NCBI GenBank assembly: GCA_045639905.1
Contig: JAZUDZ010000054.1
Location: 1 to 64,000 of the forward strand
From: RGIG426 sp045639905
Lineage (GTDB): Bacteria > Bacillota > Clostridia > Oscillospirales > Acutalibacteraceae
Length of the DNA stretch: 64,000 nucleotides
Direction of reading: 5' to 3'
Positions 34,170 to 42,298 of the stretch are shown piece after piece. Both the position numbers and the translations under genes were made by a program. Positions within the stretch are counted from its first letter, which is position 1. Each line of letters begins with the position of its first letter. Below the pieces are notes generated by a model. It was not told the DNA's origin, searched no databases, and saw only the letters and a program-made list of their open reading frames with translations.

Positions 34170-34820
34170 TCAGTCACGTGTTTTAGGCATTCCACGCTCA
34201 AGTAACAACAAAGGATCACAGGCAAGAGCACGAGCCAAAGCAATCACATATTCTGCCCTTGCCTTGTTGATGTCTTTTTGTCCCTGTTCATACTGCTGAA
34301 TGGTTCGAATCGGAATTCCGGTTAGAGAAGCCAGTTCCCGCTGAGTCAGGCCCGCGGCGACTCGTTTCCGCTTTAGGTTTGTCTGTTTCTTCCTCAAAAC
34401 ATAGATTTCGGACATTCGGTCACAGAACTGACATATGTCCATTTCGTGGTACGGGAAATACATACCTCGTACCTCCTCTACGGAAATGAACTCCGTTATC
34501 TCCGAAAAAGTAAGGCATGTCTTCCACTGGAAATATGCCAAAGCCCAACCGACCCAGTATTCTTCACTTTTTTCTTCTGAAAAAAATGGGTTTGGGTATT
34601 CCTGTTTTCTGTCCGTCACCATCAAAGCCAGCTCTACACCGGACCTGCCGGCAAGTACCGACACATCTCCATATTCAAATTGCCCGGACACCGGAGAAGC
34701 AAGAAACAATTCCCAAAATGAGACAAGGTCAACCTGCAAACCGTATACCCCGTAGTCGAGCATTCTGCCGAGAGCGGTTCTTGCCTTTTCAAGATAGATT
34801 TTGTCATAGGCATTCATCAT
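34170..34820 (-). CDS. XRE-family regulator with a long N-terminal domain
   Basis: This 216-residue protein has a C-terminal helix-turn-helix at about 150-205 (LTQRELASLTGIPIRTIQQYEQGQKDI). Its N-terminal domain (about 1-140) starts MMNAYDKIYLEKARTALGRM and has SGVELALMV near 61. Regulators with this N-terminal shape occur in Clostridia near DUF3990/DUF3791-type small genes (recalled), but no such partner is visible here. It lies just after a promoter whose spacer is a 9-bp inverted repeat, probably its own operator. Confidence 0.8.
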   Translation of the reverse strand: MMNAYDKIYLEKARTALGRMLDYGVYGLQVDLVSFWELFLASPVSGQFEYGDVSVLAGRSGVELALMVTDRKQEYPNPFFSEEKSEEYWVGWALAYFQWKTCLTFSEITEFISVEEVRGMYFPYHEMDICQFCDRMSEIYVLRKKQTNLKRKRVAAGLTQRELASLTGIPIRTIQQYEQGQKDINKARAEYVIALARALACDPLLLLERGMPKTRD

Positions 34821-34852
34821 CTGGTCGCCCCTTTTCTTTTGCCGTTTTCTAG

Positions 34853-34881
34853 ACTATACTCCCAAAGGAGTATAGAGTCAA
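34853..34881 (-). promoter_or_regulatory. Promoter with operator in the spacer, for the XRE gene
   Basis: TTGACT (34881-34876) and TATAGT (34858-34853) are 17 bases apart on the minus strand. A perfect 9-bp inverted repeat CTATACTCC-CAAA-GGAGTATAG (34854-34875) fills the spacer and enters the -10 box. Binding there would block RNA polymerase directly, so autorepression by the XRE protein is likely. Confidence 0.82.
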
Positions 34882-34925
34882 TAAAAAAAGACACCGTGAA
34901 AAGCATTTCTGCCATTCACGGTGTT
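34882..34925 (-). terminator. Terminator of the 1016-aa dockerin gene
   Basis: ACACCGTGAA pairs with TTCACGGTGT across a 14-base loop, followed by a T run on the minus strand. It lies just after the stop codon at 34941. Confidence 0.88.
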
Positions 34926-34940
34926 CATTCTCTGAAAGGG

Positions 34941-37900
34941 TTACGCGCCAAGTCTCATGATGAGCCCTGCCAAGAACTTACGAAGCATTAAGACATCCTT
35001 CATATCAAGAGATTTGTCTTCGTTTACATCGGCATTGGCCAAGTCAACCGTATCGGCCAGGCCTGCCAAATATTTACGCATAAGCAGGACATCCTTCATG
35101 TCAATGTTTCCGTCATCATTTGCATCGCCCAAATACGTTCCGGACTCTTCCAGCTGGACGCGAATCAGCATAATTTGGAAATCCTGTACATCGGCACCCG
35201 GGCAATCGGCATAATGGGACTGGAGGTTAAAGACGATATAATCATCGCCCTGTTCAAACAGCTGCACCTCCAGTACGCTGCGGCCCTCGCTGTCCAGGAA
35301 CTTCGTAGACATGGACCAGTCCTCAGACATACCCTCAATATCCACTCCGTTTTGCATCAAAACCGTTATATCCTGAATCACATCGAGAGATTCCACCGTA
35401 AGGAGTTCTCCGCCTTTAATGTTCGTATACTCTCTGTTTCCGATACGAAGATCAACCGTTGTCTCCTGCGGCTCGGGACCCGGATTTTCATTTACGTGGC
35501 CGCACTCGTCACAAACGGGTCCATCGGTATGCGGTGTGGGATTTCCATACTCGCCGCACCCGTTTATGCACAAGTAGCTGTGCGTTTCTCCGTTTTCATC
35601 GTCTTTACAGGCCCCGGTGAAGCTATGCTCCAATTTGGACCCCGTATCGACAATCGTATCGGTCACATTGCAGCCTGCATGGTCACAGTGGGCGGTCTTT
35701 GTGCCGTCCTCCAAACAGGTGGCATTGTTGTCCGATACATAATTTGTGAACTTATGTCCAAGCTTACTGCCTTCATCCACAACGGTGTCGGTTGCATCAC
35801 AGCCGGCATGGTCACAATGGGCGGTCTTTGTACCATCCTCCAAACAGGTGGCATTGTTGTCCGATACATAATTCGTGAACTTATGTCCAAGCTTACTGCC
35901 TTCATCGACAATGGTATTGGTTGCATCGCAGCCCGCATGGTTGCAATGGGCGATTTTATGACCGTCCTCTGTACAGGTAGCGTCATTCAGGGACTCATAA
36001 ACCGTAAATTGGTGCCCGAGTTTACTGCCTTCGTCAATAATCGTATCGGTCACATCGCAGCCCGCATGATTGCAGTGGGCCGTTTTTGTGCCGTCTTCCA
36101 AACAGGTGGCGTTTCCGTCGGATATGTAATTTGTGAACTCATGTCCAAGTTTACTGCCTTCGTCGGCAACGGTATCGGTTACATCGCAGCCTATATGATT
36201 GCAGTGCGCCGTCTTCGTACCGTCCTCGAGACACGTGGCGTTTCCGTCGGATATGTAATTTGTGAACTCGTGCCCAAGTTTACTGCCTTCGTCGGTGACG
36301 GTATCGGTTGCATCACAACCTATATGATAGCAATGCGCCGTCTTCGTACCATCCTCGAGACACGTGGCGTTTCCGTCGGACACATAGTGTGTAAAATCAT
36401 GGCCAAGCTTGGGTACAATATAAAGCGGGAGATTCTCTTTGTAAATTTCATTTTCTCCCTCCTCATCTTCAAAAGCCGCACCACATTCGCTGCAGCGATA
36501 GAAAGCGACTGAAACACCGTCTTCGGTACAGGTGGCCTCTTTGACCGACTGTAAAACGAGAGCATGATCGGCCACCGTATAGACTGTCTCCGTGCCGAAT
36601 GTCGATTCGACCACACGGCATCCCGTTTGAGCCACAACCTCTCCGCTGAAAGTAAAGGTGCCCAAATCCAGATGGAACGATTCCCCTACATCCATGTAAA
36701 CGGTTTCGCTGTTGTCGGAAAGAAGATAAATCTTCTGCGTCGGCTGCACGGCGACGGCGGAAGTCAGATACACATAGCCGATTTCGTCGACTTTCACAGC
36801 CGCCTTTTGTATCTTTACATACGGCACACGCCCCGTGTTATACGCCGTAATGGTCGTATCGCTGAGGGCATCTGCCGTAAAGCCTGTCAAAATGGCGCTG
36901 TCGCTGTCCAAGGTTACGGTCACACTGTATTTATCATCTTGGTGACCACCGATGCCGGTCGCGTTTTTTCCGTATGCATCAATAACGGCACCGCTGATTT
37001 TCACTTCTCCGCAAGCGCATCCCACACCATAACCGGAGCCGATACCGGCAGCATAGTTGCCGCTTTTTGCGGAAATCCGGCCACCTTCAATGGTAATGCC
37101 CGTACAAGTCGAGCCGTTGTATCCGGAGCCGATACCGGCAGCATAGTTGCCGCCCTGGGCGGAAATCTCACCGCCCGTGATTACAATCGGTCCGCAGGGT
37201 GATCCGTTTCCGCCGCCGATGCCGGCGCCGTATTGGGAGTTCGCTGCGTTCACCGTACCGCCTAAAATGGAAATCCCATCACACCCGGCGTTTTCTCCGT
37301 GTCCGGCGCCAATACCGGCAGCACCGTTTTTCCCGTTTGCCGTCACCATCCCGTTTTGAATGGTAATCACCCCGACGGAAGAATTTCCGTTACCGGCACC
37401 GATGCCACAAGCGTTGGAGCCTCCCGTCGCGGTGACTTCACCGCCATAGATGGTAATGTTTCCGGACTCAGCCGTATTCGAACCGGAAGTGGCTCCCGCG
37501 CCGATACCGGCAGCGCCGGCTCCTCCGGTCACTTCCACAAATCCACCGTAAATGTTGACGGCTCCGTTCACCGTATCCAGGCTGCCGCCGATGCCGGCAG
37601 CACCATCTTCCAACGAATCCGGATTCGGAACAACCAACCGGCCAACCGTTTCGCCGGTTGACTGCGCATAAATACTGAGGGTGGCGTTCTCGTCAACCGA
37701 AATCCCTTTCACCGGCACTGCCTGTCCATAGTCTGCCAAAATCAGCATCAAATCACCGTAAACGGTCAAACGGTCATAAAAATACAGGAACTCGTCTACC
37801 ACAACACAGGTACTTTTCCCTGCTTCGCCCCAGGAAACGTCTTCCTCTTTTGCCGTCGTATATGTGCTGACGGTCTGCTCGATTCCATTCTCGTCCAGAT

Positions 37901-37991
37901 ACGAAACCGGCTCCGCCGCCAACGAAAAAATCGGGGAAACGGAAAGGAATACGCAGGCAACCAGCATAACGGCTAAAATGCGTTTGATCAT
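34941..37991 (-). CDS. Secreted dockerin protein with GIGAG beta-helix and Cys/His repeats
   Basis: This 1016-residue protein has a signal peptide (MIKRILAVMLVACVFLSVSP, cleavage near 26). Residues about 115-375 form a Gly-rich repetitive region with ITIYGGEVTATGGxxACGIGAGxG units of about 24-34 residues, typical of a right-handed beta-helix. Residues about 485-800 hold one divergent and six close copies of a 42-residue unit with CLEDGTKTAHCxHxGCxxTDT. Two further Cys-containing segments follow, then a small beta domain. The last 66 residues are a dockerin (DANDDGNIDMKD, DVNEDKSLDMKD). ATG 37991 was chosen because it starts the signal peptide. No enzyme domain was recognised. Confidence 0.85.
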   Translation of the reverse strand: MIKRILAVMLVACVFLSVSPIFSLAAEPVSYLDENGIEQTVSTYTTAKEEDVSWGEAGKSTCVVVDEFLYFYDRLTVYGDLMLILADYGQAVPVKGISVDENATLSIYAQSTGETVGRLVVPNPDSLEDGAAGIGGSLDTVNGAVNIYGGFVEVTGGAGAAGIGAGATSGSNTAESGNITIYGGEVTATGGSNACGIGAGNGNSSVGVITIQNGMVTANGKNGAAGIGAGHGENAGCDGISILGGTVNAANSQYGAGIGGGNGSPCGPIVITGGEISAQGGNYAAGIGSGYNGSTCTGITIEGGRISAKSGNYAAGIGSGYGVGCACGEVKISGAVIDAYGKNATGIGGHQDDKYSVTVTLDSDSAILTGFTADALSDTTITAYNTGRVPYVKIQKAAVKVDEIGYVYLTSAVAVQPTQKIYLLSDNSETVYMDVGESFHLDLGTFTFSGEVVAQTGCRVVESTFGTETVYTVADHALVLQSVKEATCTEDGVSVAFYRCSECGAAFEDEEGENEIYKENLPLYIVPKLGHDFTHYVSDGNATCLEDGTKTAHCYHIGCDATDTVTDEGSKLGHEFTNYISDGNATCLEDGTKTAHCNHIGCDVTDTVADEGSKLGHEFTNYISDGNATCLEDGTKTAHCNHAGCDVTDTIIDEGSKLGHQFTVYESLNDATCTEDGHKIAHCNHAGCDATNTIVDEGSKLGHKFTNYVSDNNATCLEDGTKTAHCDHAGCDATDTVVDEGSKLGHKFTNYVSDNNATCLEDGTKTAHCDHAGCNVTDTIVDTGSKLEHSFTGACKDDENGETHSYLCINGCGEYGNPTPHTDGPVCDECGHVNENPGPEPQETTVDLRIGNREYTNIKGGELLTVESLDVIQDITVLMQNGVDIEGMSEDWSMSTKFLDSEGRSVLEVQLFEQGDDYIVFNLQSHYADCPGADVQDFQIMLIRVQLEESGTYLGDANDDGNIDMKDVLLMRKYLAGLADTVDLANADVNEDKSLDMKDVLMLRKFLAGLIMRLGA
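35640..36420 (-). repeat. Six 126-bp direct repeats (42-aa Cys/His units)
   Basis: Each unit encodes ATCxEDGxKxAHCxHxGCDxTxTxxDEGSKLGHxFTxY. Several neighbouring copies are almost identical in DNA, indicating recent tandem duplication or gene conversion. The invariant three Cys and two His per unit could form a small zinc-binding or disulfide-stabilised fold. Confidence 0.82.
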
Positions 37992-38028
37992 TTTTATATC
38001 CTCATTTCGTTCAAAAAGTTTTCTAAAC

Positions 38029-38066
38029 AAAAAAAAGACCGAGAACAGTGGTTGGCTGTTCTCGGT
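38029..38066 (-). terminator. Terminator of the STAS operon
   Basis: ACCGAGAACAG pairs with CTGTTCTCGGT across 7 bases, followed by a T run on the minus strand. It lies between the STAS gene and the dockerin gene start. Confidence 0.88.
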
Positions 38067-38073
38067 ATCCTTC

Positions 38074-38370
38074 TTATTCGATCGTCAAAATGCCGGAGAA
38101 TCCGGTAATATCGAAAACTTCCATGATTTCGGGTTTCACCTGACGGATTACCATCTTGCCCTGTTTGTTCATAAGTTTCTGAGCGGACAAAAGCACGCGA
38201 AGACCTGCAGAAGAAACATAATCCAGATTCTCAAAATCAAAAATCAAGGACGTAACATCGGCCGTATCTTCGTTCACAACGGCTTCCAGCTGCGGAGCGG
38301 TGGTGGTGTCCAGTCTGCCGGACAGAGTCAAAGTCAATTCAGCATCATTTTTGTTCTTTAAAATTTCCAT
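38074..38370 (-). CDS. STAS-domain anti-sigma factor antagonist (SpoIIAA-like)
   Basis: This 98-residue single STAS domain has the segment FENLDYVSSAGLRVLLSAQ near residues 46-64. The conserved Ser of this segment is the usual phosphorylation site in SpoIIAA/RsbV proteins. Unphosphorylated antagonists bind and inhibit HATPase-type anti-sigma kinases. A strong AAGGAG site precedes ATG 38370. It is the last gene of a four-gene signalling operon. The expected target is the HATPase domain of the operon's own phosphatase, or a separate kinase elsewhere. Confidence 0.92.
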   Translation of the reverse strand: MEILKNKNDAELTLTLSGRLDTTTAPQLEAVVNEDTADVTSLIFDFENLDYVSSAGLRVLLSAQKLMNKQGKMVIRQVKPEIMEVFDITGFSGILTIE

Positions 38371-38387
38371 GGTTTTTTACTCTCCTT

Positions 38388-39563
38388 TTAATATGCAAGA
38401 TTGTCTAAGCGAGTCAGTCGCTCTTCAATTTCTTTTACGTAATATGCGAGTTGCTGCTTGCCTTCCTCGCTGTCCAGTGCGCCGCGGCGAATGCTGCGAC
38501 GAAGCAGCCTTGTGTATCCGACCACAATGGCCTTATCTTCTTTTTCCTTGAGAACATTCGGATCGTCCGTTTCAAAATACCGTTTCAAAATCTCGTTCCA
38601 AATGTACTGTCCGGTTTCGAAAGAAAATCCTTGGAACTTTTCGATAATGGAGTGATCCAAAACCGAGAAGCCGACATAAGCGTTGTACACCGAACCCATT
38701 TCAAAGACCGGATTACCGTAAGCCAGCGTGTCCATGTCAATGAGCAGCGTCTCCCCGTTTTGCACCATAACGTTCTTGGTGTGATAATCACCGTGAAGCA
38801 TCGTGTGGCTGTCCGGGATGGCTTCAAACAAAGCCTTCAGCTTATTCCAAAGTCCTTCTTCCAAATACGGCTTCAGGAAATCGACCCAGTCGATCGCCAC
38901 ATCCTTCATGCAAGGCATCTCATTTTCGGAAACCGGGGTGGAATGAATCTGCTTCATCAGATCGACAAACGTCTGAATCTGCGTATCAATGCTGTCCGGG
39001 TCCGCCAAAATAAGCTTGGTCAGGGATTTGGCGTTCAGCAGTTCGAAAACCGAACCGTAAGACTCGCCAACCTTGACAACGTCATAGGAAATGGCGGTCG
39101 GAATACCTTTGACAAATGCCGTTCGGGCCAGCTCCTGCTCCCGTTTGATATCCGAGAGGTCAATGCCGGGACGATAGGCCTTGATGATGGTTTCGGGATC
39201 CAATCGGTACACTGTACCGTTGGCACCCACACCGATAACCTCGCATCCGTCAACAGAAACCTGACGGAACGCTTTTTCGATGGGAATCAATTCCGAAAAG
39301 CCGGTCATTTCGAAAATTTCATACACTTCCGGCGATACACCGATAATGCGCAGCGTGTCGTTTGTCTTTCGCAAACGAAGCACCACACGAAGTCCGGCGC
39401 TGGAAATGTATTCCAGTTCCGAAGCATCACAGATCACCGTTTCGGGACTGCACTCTTCCATTTTGGCGATTATCTGGGCTTCCACGTCTCCGGCGTTGTT
39501 CGCATCCAAACGCCCCTTCATCAGAATGACCAGTTCTTTGCCGTTTTCTTTAAATTCAATCAT
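38388..39563 (-). CDS. STAS domain fused to an aminoglycoside-phosphotransferase-type kinase
   Basis: In this 391-residue protein, residues 1 to about 95 are a STAS domain with LEYISSAGLRVVLRL near 48, including the phosphorylatable Ser pair. Residues about 105-330 are a small-molecule-kinase-like fold with VGANGTVYRL near 112, the Brenner motif LHGDYHTKNVMV near 243 and the metal site LLIDMDTLAYG near 259. This is the TIGR02172-type kinase family, whose substrate is not known to me. ATG 39563 gives the normal STAS start, although an in-frame TTG lies upstream. The start overlaps the HD-domain stop by 8 bases. The protein may couple partner switching to phosphorylation of an unknown substrate. 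Confidence 0.85.
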   Translation of the reverse strand: MIEFKENGKELVILMKGRLDANNAGDVEAQIIAKMEECSPETVICDASELEYISSAGLRVVLRLRKTNDTLRIIGVSPEVYEIFEMTGFSELIPIEKAFRQVSVDGCEVIGVGANGTVYRLDPETIIKAYRPGIDLSDIKREQELARTAFVKGIPTAISYDVVKVGESYGSVFELLNAKSLTKLILADPDSIDTQIQTFVDLMKQIHSTPVSENEMPCMKDVAIDWVDFLKPYLEEGLWNKLKALFEAIPDSHTMLHGDYHTKNVMVQNGETLLIDMDTLAYGNPVFEMGSVYNAYVGFSVLDHSIIEKFQGFSFETGQYIWNEILKRYFETDDPNVLKEKEDKAIVVGYTRLLRRSIRRGALDSEEGKQQLAYYVKEIEERLTRLDNLAY

Positions 39564-40137
39564 TCGGTTTTTTCGCCTCCCCAAATGTTAGTGGTATCAG
39601 TGCGACATATTCCTGATAGGCGACTGTGTTTCCGAGTTCTTCCTTTACGTATTCCGCAACACTTTCATAGTACCAGGCCTGCATGGCCGGGTCTTTTTGA
39701 TGAAGACAGTCCAGGAAGGAATACCCCTGTTCCACATAGGCCCGGTGGAACGACCGAAGATTGGAAAGCTTATCCGCCAGCCACATAATCTTCGTGTCCA
39801 CATTGGGGGTGTATTTCAGCATCAGCAAGGAGTCTTCCTTGCGCTGCATCCATGTTTCTTCTTCCGGCCTGTCCCCCAGCTTGTCCTCACTTTCGCTCTG
39901 GACAAGTGCGGCAACGCGAGGGCCGAACTTGTCGCGGATTTCTTCCGCCAGCACACCGCAGTCTTCAATGGTATCGTGCAAAATACCCGCCGCAATGACC
40001 TCCGGATCGGTGGTCATGGTGGCAATGATATTGGCAACCTCTACCGGATGAAGAATGTACGGAATATCCGACATTTTGCGTCTCTGCCCTTCGTGGGCAT
40101 GAATCGCAAACATCATCGCTTCTTCAATTAGATTCAT
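39556..40137 (-). CDS. HD-domain hydrolase of the RelA/SpoT (small ppGpp hydrolase-like) type
   Basis: This 193-residue protein shows the SpoT-type HD motifs HAHEGQRRK near residue 13, ILHPVEVANII near 28, GILHDTIEDC near 50 and WLADKLSNLRSFH near 117. It has no synthetase or TGS domain, so it resembles stand-alone hydrolases such as MESH1/SAH, which remove pyrophosphate from (p)ppGpp. Its place between the PP2C/HATPase and STAS-kinase genes suggests that alarmone levels are linked to this signalling module. The actual substrate is not shown by sequence. Confidence 0.82.
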   Translation of the reverse strand: MNLIEEAMMFAIHAHEGQRRKMSDIPYILHPVEVANIIATMTTDPEVIAAGILHDTIEDCGVLAEEIRDKFGPRVAALVQSESEDKLGDRPEEETWMQRKEDSLLMLKYTPNVDTKIMWLADKLSNLRSFHRAYVEQGYSFLDCLHQKDPAMQAWYYESVAEYVKEELGNTVAYQEYVALIPLTFGEAKKPND

Positions 40138-40143
40138 TGCTTG

Positions 40144-42198
40144 TTATCCTTTTTTCTTATAGATTGTCAAAATGTTACGATTGTCCTTGTACTCGTACTG
40201 AACATCGTCCATGGTACTTTTCACCATATAAATACCAAGCCCGCCGATCTTTCGGTCCTCCGCCGACGCGGTGACGTCCGGGTCTTCCTTCTCCAGCGGA
40301 TTGAACGGGACACCCGAGTCAACAAACTGGATGCGAATCCCTCCGTCGTCTGCCGCAACGGACAGGCTCATCATACCGTCCATGTTCGGATAGGCATAGT
40401 GAGCGATGTTGACAAAGATCTCCTCAAAGGCCACCTGCACCTGCATGGTTTCCTTCATGCCGAAGCCGGCTTTCTCCATATACTCTTCGACGAAAGCCTG
40501 GGCATCCGGAAGGGCTTCGTCGGTTGCGGGGAACCGAACGACGTCCTCGGCATCTTTTGGTAAATTGTGTTTAAAATCAAATAAAAGCATTGTAATGTCA
40601 TCAAACTGGTCGGCAATACCGACAAACATATCGATATCGCTACGCAGTCCCTCCACTATTTCTTCTGCTTTATCGGTAGCGTGAGAATCCAGGTACGCGC
40701 AAAGTCGCTCCGTCCCGTAAAGCTCTTGATCAGGGTTTGTTGCTTCGGTCACACCGTCGGTATACAGGAAAATCTTGTCTCCCGGCACCAGCGGAATCAC
40801 TTTATGTTTATAAATCAGCCCATCCATTCCTCCGAGGACGAATCCCGGGAGGGAACGAATCGGTTCAAAATCGCCACCCTTGTGGCGAATATACGGCGGG
40901 TTATGTCCGGCATTGACAAAGGTCAGTTCGCCGGTCACCAAATCAATCACACCGAGCCAGGCCGTTACGAACATTTCGGTATGGTTGCTTTCACACAAAA
41001 TGTGGTTCACGACGGAGAAGGCTTCCTCCGGCGCCATACCCATTTGGATGTAGTTTCTTATCAGGGTTTTGGTAACCACCATATAGAGGGCTGCCGGAAC
41101 ACCCTTGCCCGATACATCCGCGGCGCTTATAACGAGATGCGTGTTATCCAGCAGGAAGAAATCGTAAAAGTCGCCGCCCACTTCCTTGGCCGGACTCATG
41201 GAGGCAAACAAATCAAATTCCGTATGATCCGGGAAGGCCGGGAAATCCGTTGGCAGCATACGCGCCTGAATCTCCGTAGCCAGAGAGAGCTCCGTTCCCA
41301 TTCGCTCCTTATCCCGCAGCGATTCCACCATTTCGTTGATACTGTCGGCCACACAGCCGATTTCATCTTTTGATCGAATCTTCAGTTTTTCCTCCGGAAG
41401 TTCTCCGTCGGTAATACGGTCCAGATACTGCTCGACCTTCGTAATATCGGTGGTCGATTGAGCGGTGATTAAGAAGATAACGGCACCGCCGATAAGAATG
41501 ATGATACCGAGAGCCAGAAAACTGCCGGTGGTTGCTTCCCGTACATCCTGCTTCATCTCAGCCATATCACGCCCGACCACAATCATACCGACGATTTCAC
41601 CGTCGGGGTCTTTAATGGGACGGTAGACGGAATAAATCTGGCGGCCGTCCACATTAGACACACCGGCAAATTCTTTTCCTTCATCAATCACGTCGGACAC
41701 CTGCTTATTCAGGTAAGTTCCGACCAGCGATTCATTGTTCACGCCGCGGGTACTGCCGGCCACACGGATATAGTGGCCTTCCTGGTATCCGGTTTTCTCG
41801 TCGCCTCTCCATTTGAGACCCTCGTCAGAGCTGCGCATCAAGCAGTAGCAATACGTTCCGATTTGCTCTTCCAGCTTCACAAACGGTTCCAAAAACGCTT
41901 TTTCTTCCGTACCGTCGCCGATGGGAACCGAACCGCAGTAAAGGGTCCCGTTTTCCAGTACCCAGGTTCTGCCGAAATCCCGGGTCAGTTCGGCATCCAG
42001 CATTTCGAGGTCACTGTGAAGCCGATTGTCCATCAACTTCATTTCCTGGTCGGACAAAGCTCTTGAAAACAGGCCGCCGATAATGGCCATAAGCAGTAAG
42101 CAATCTATCAGACAGGTCAGCGCAATTTTTGTGCTGACACTGTGAATATTAAACATTTTTTTGAGAACGGTAAACAAGAAATCCTTCGTCTTTTCCAT
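40144..42198 (-). CDS. Transmembrane sensor - PP2C (SpoIIE-type) phosphatase - HATPase fusion
   Basis: This 684-residue membrane signalling protein has transmembrane segments at about 24-44 and 229-250 around an extracellular sensor region (Cache-like; GRQIYSVYRPIKDPDGEIVGMIVVGRD near 200). A HAMP domain lies at about 252-302. The SpoIIE/RsbU PP2C phosphatase domain is at about 310-525 (VGGDFYDFF, AADVSGKGVPAALYM, LYTDGVTEA, DDITMLLF). A C-terminal HATPase of the RsbW/SpoIIAB type spans about 560-680 (VAFEEIFVNIAHYAY, GGLGIYMV). It thus joins the phosphatase that activates STAS antagonists and a kinase-fold domain that binds them. A consensus promoter lies upstream. Confidence 0.92.
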   Translation of the reverse strand: MEKTKDFLFTVLKKMFNIHSVSTKIALTCLIDCLLLMAIIGGLFSRALSDQEMKLMDNRLHSDLEMLDAELTRDFGRTWVLENGTLYCGSVPIGDGTEEKAFLEPFVKLEEQIGTYCYCLMRSSDEGLKWRGDEKTGYQEGHYIRVAGSTRGVNNESLVGTYLNKQVSDVIDEGKEFAGVSNVDGRQIYSVYRPIKDPDGEIVGMIVVGRDMAEMKQDVREATTGSFLALGIIILIGGAVIFLITAQSTTDITKVEQYLDRITDGELPEEKLKIRSKDEIGCVADSINEMVESLRDKERMGTELSLATEIQARMLPTDFPAFPDHTEFDLFASMSPAKEVGGDFYDFFLLDNTHLVISAADVSGKGVPAALYMVVTKTLIRNYIQMGMAPEEAFSVVNHILCESNHTEMFVTAWLGVIDLVTGELTFVNAGHNPPYIRHKGGDFEPIRSLPGFVLGGMDGLIYKHKVIPLVPGDKIFLYTDGVTEATNPDQELYGTERLCAYLDSHATDKAEEIVEGLRSDIDMFVGIADQFDDITMLLFDFKHNLPKDAEDVVRFPATDEALPDAQAFVEEYMEKAGFGMKETMQVQVAFEEIFVNIAHYAYPNMDGMMSLSVAADDGGIRIQFVDSGVPFNPLEKEDPDVTASAEDRKIGGLGIYMVKSTMDDVQYEYKDNRNILTIYKKKG

Positions 42199-42240
42199 AC
42201 AACACTCCCAAAACCATTCCGTCTACAAAATATACATGCG

Positions 42241-42269
42241 TATTTTATCACATTTTATTTTTTCTTTCA
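42241..42269 (-). promoter_or_regulatory. Promoter of the PP2C-HD-STAS operon
   Basis: TTGAAA (42269-42264) and TAAAAT (42246-42241) with a 17-base spacer point toward the PP2C gene. The 42199-42298 gap holds nothing else clear, and no attachment site was recognised at this edge of the conjugative element. Confidence 0.72.
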
Positions 42270-42298
42270 ATATAGAAGACCCTATTTTTCGTCCCTTC

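Noticed and set aside
42199..42298. Possible attachment site or end of the conjugative element
   Set aside because: Only a promoter for the PP2C operon is visible. No direct repeat, tRNA 3' end or integrase gene could be recognised.
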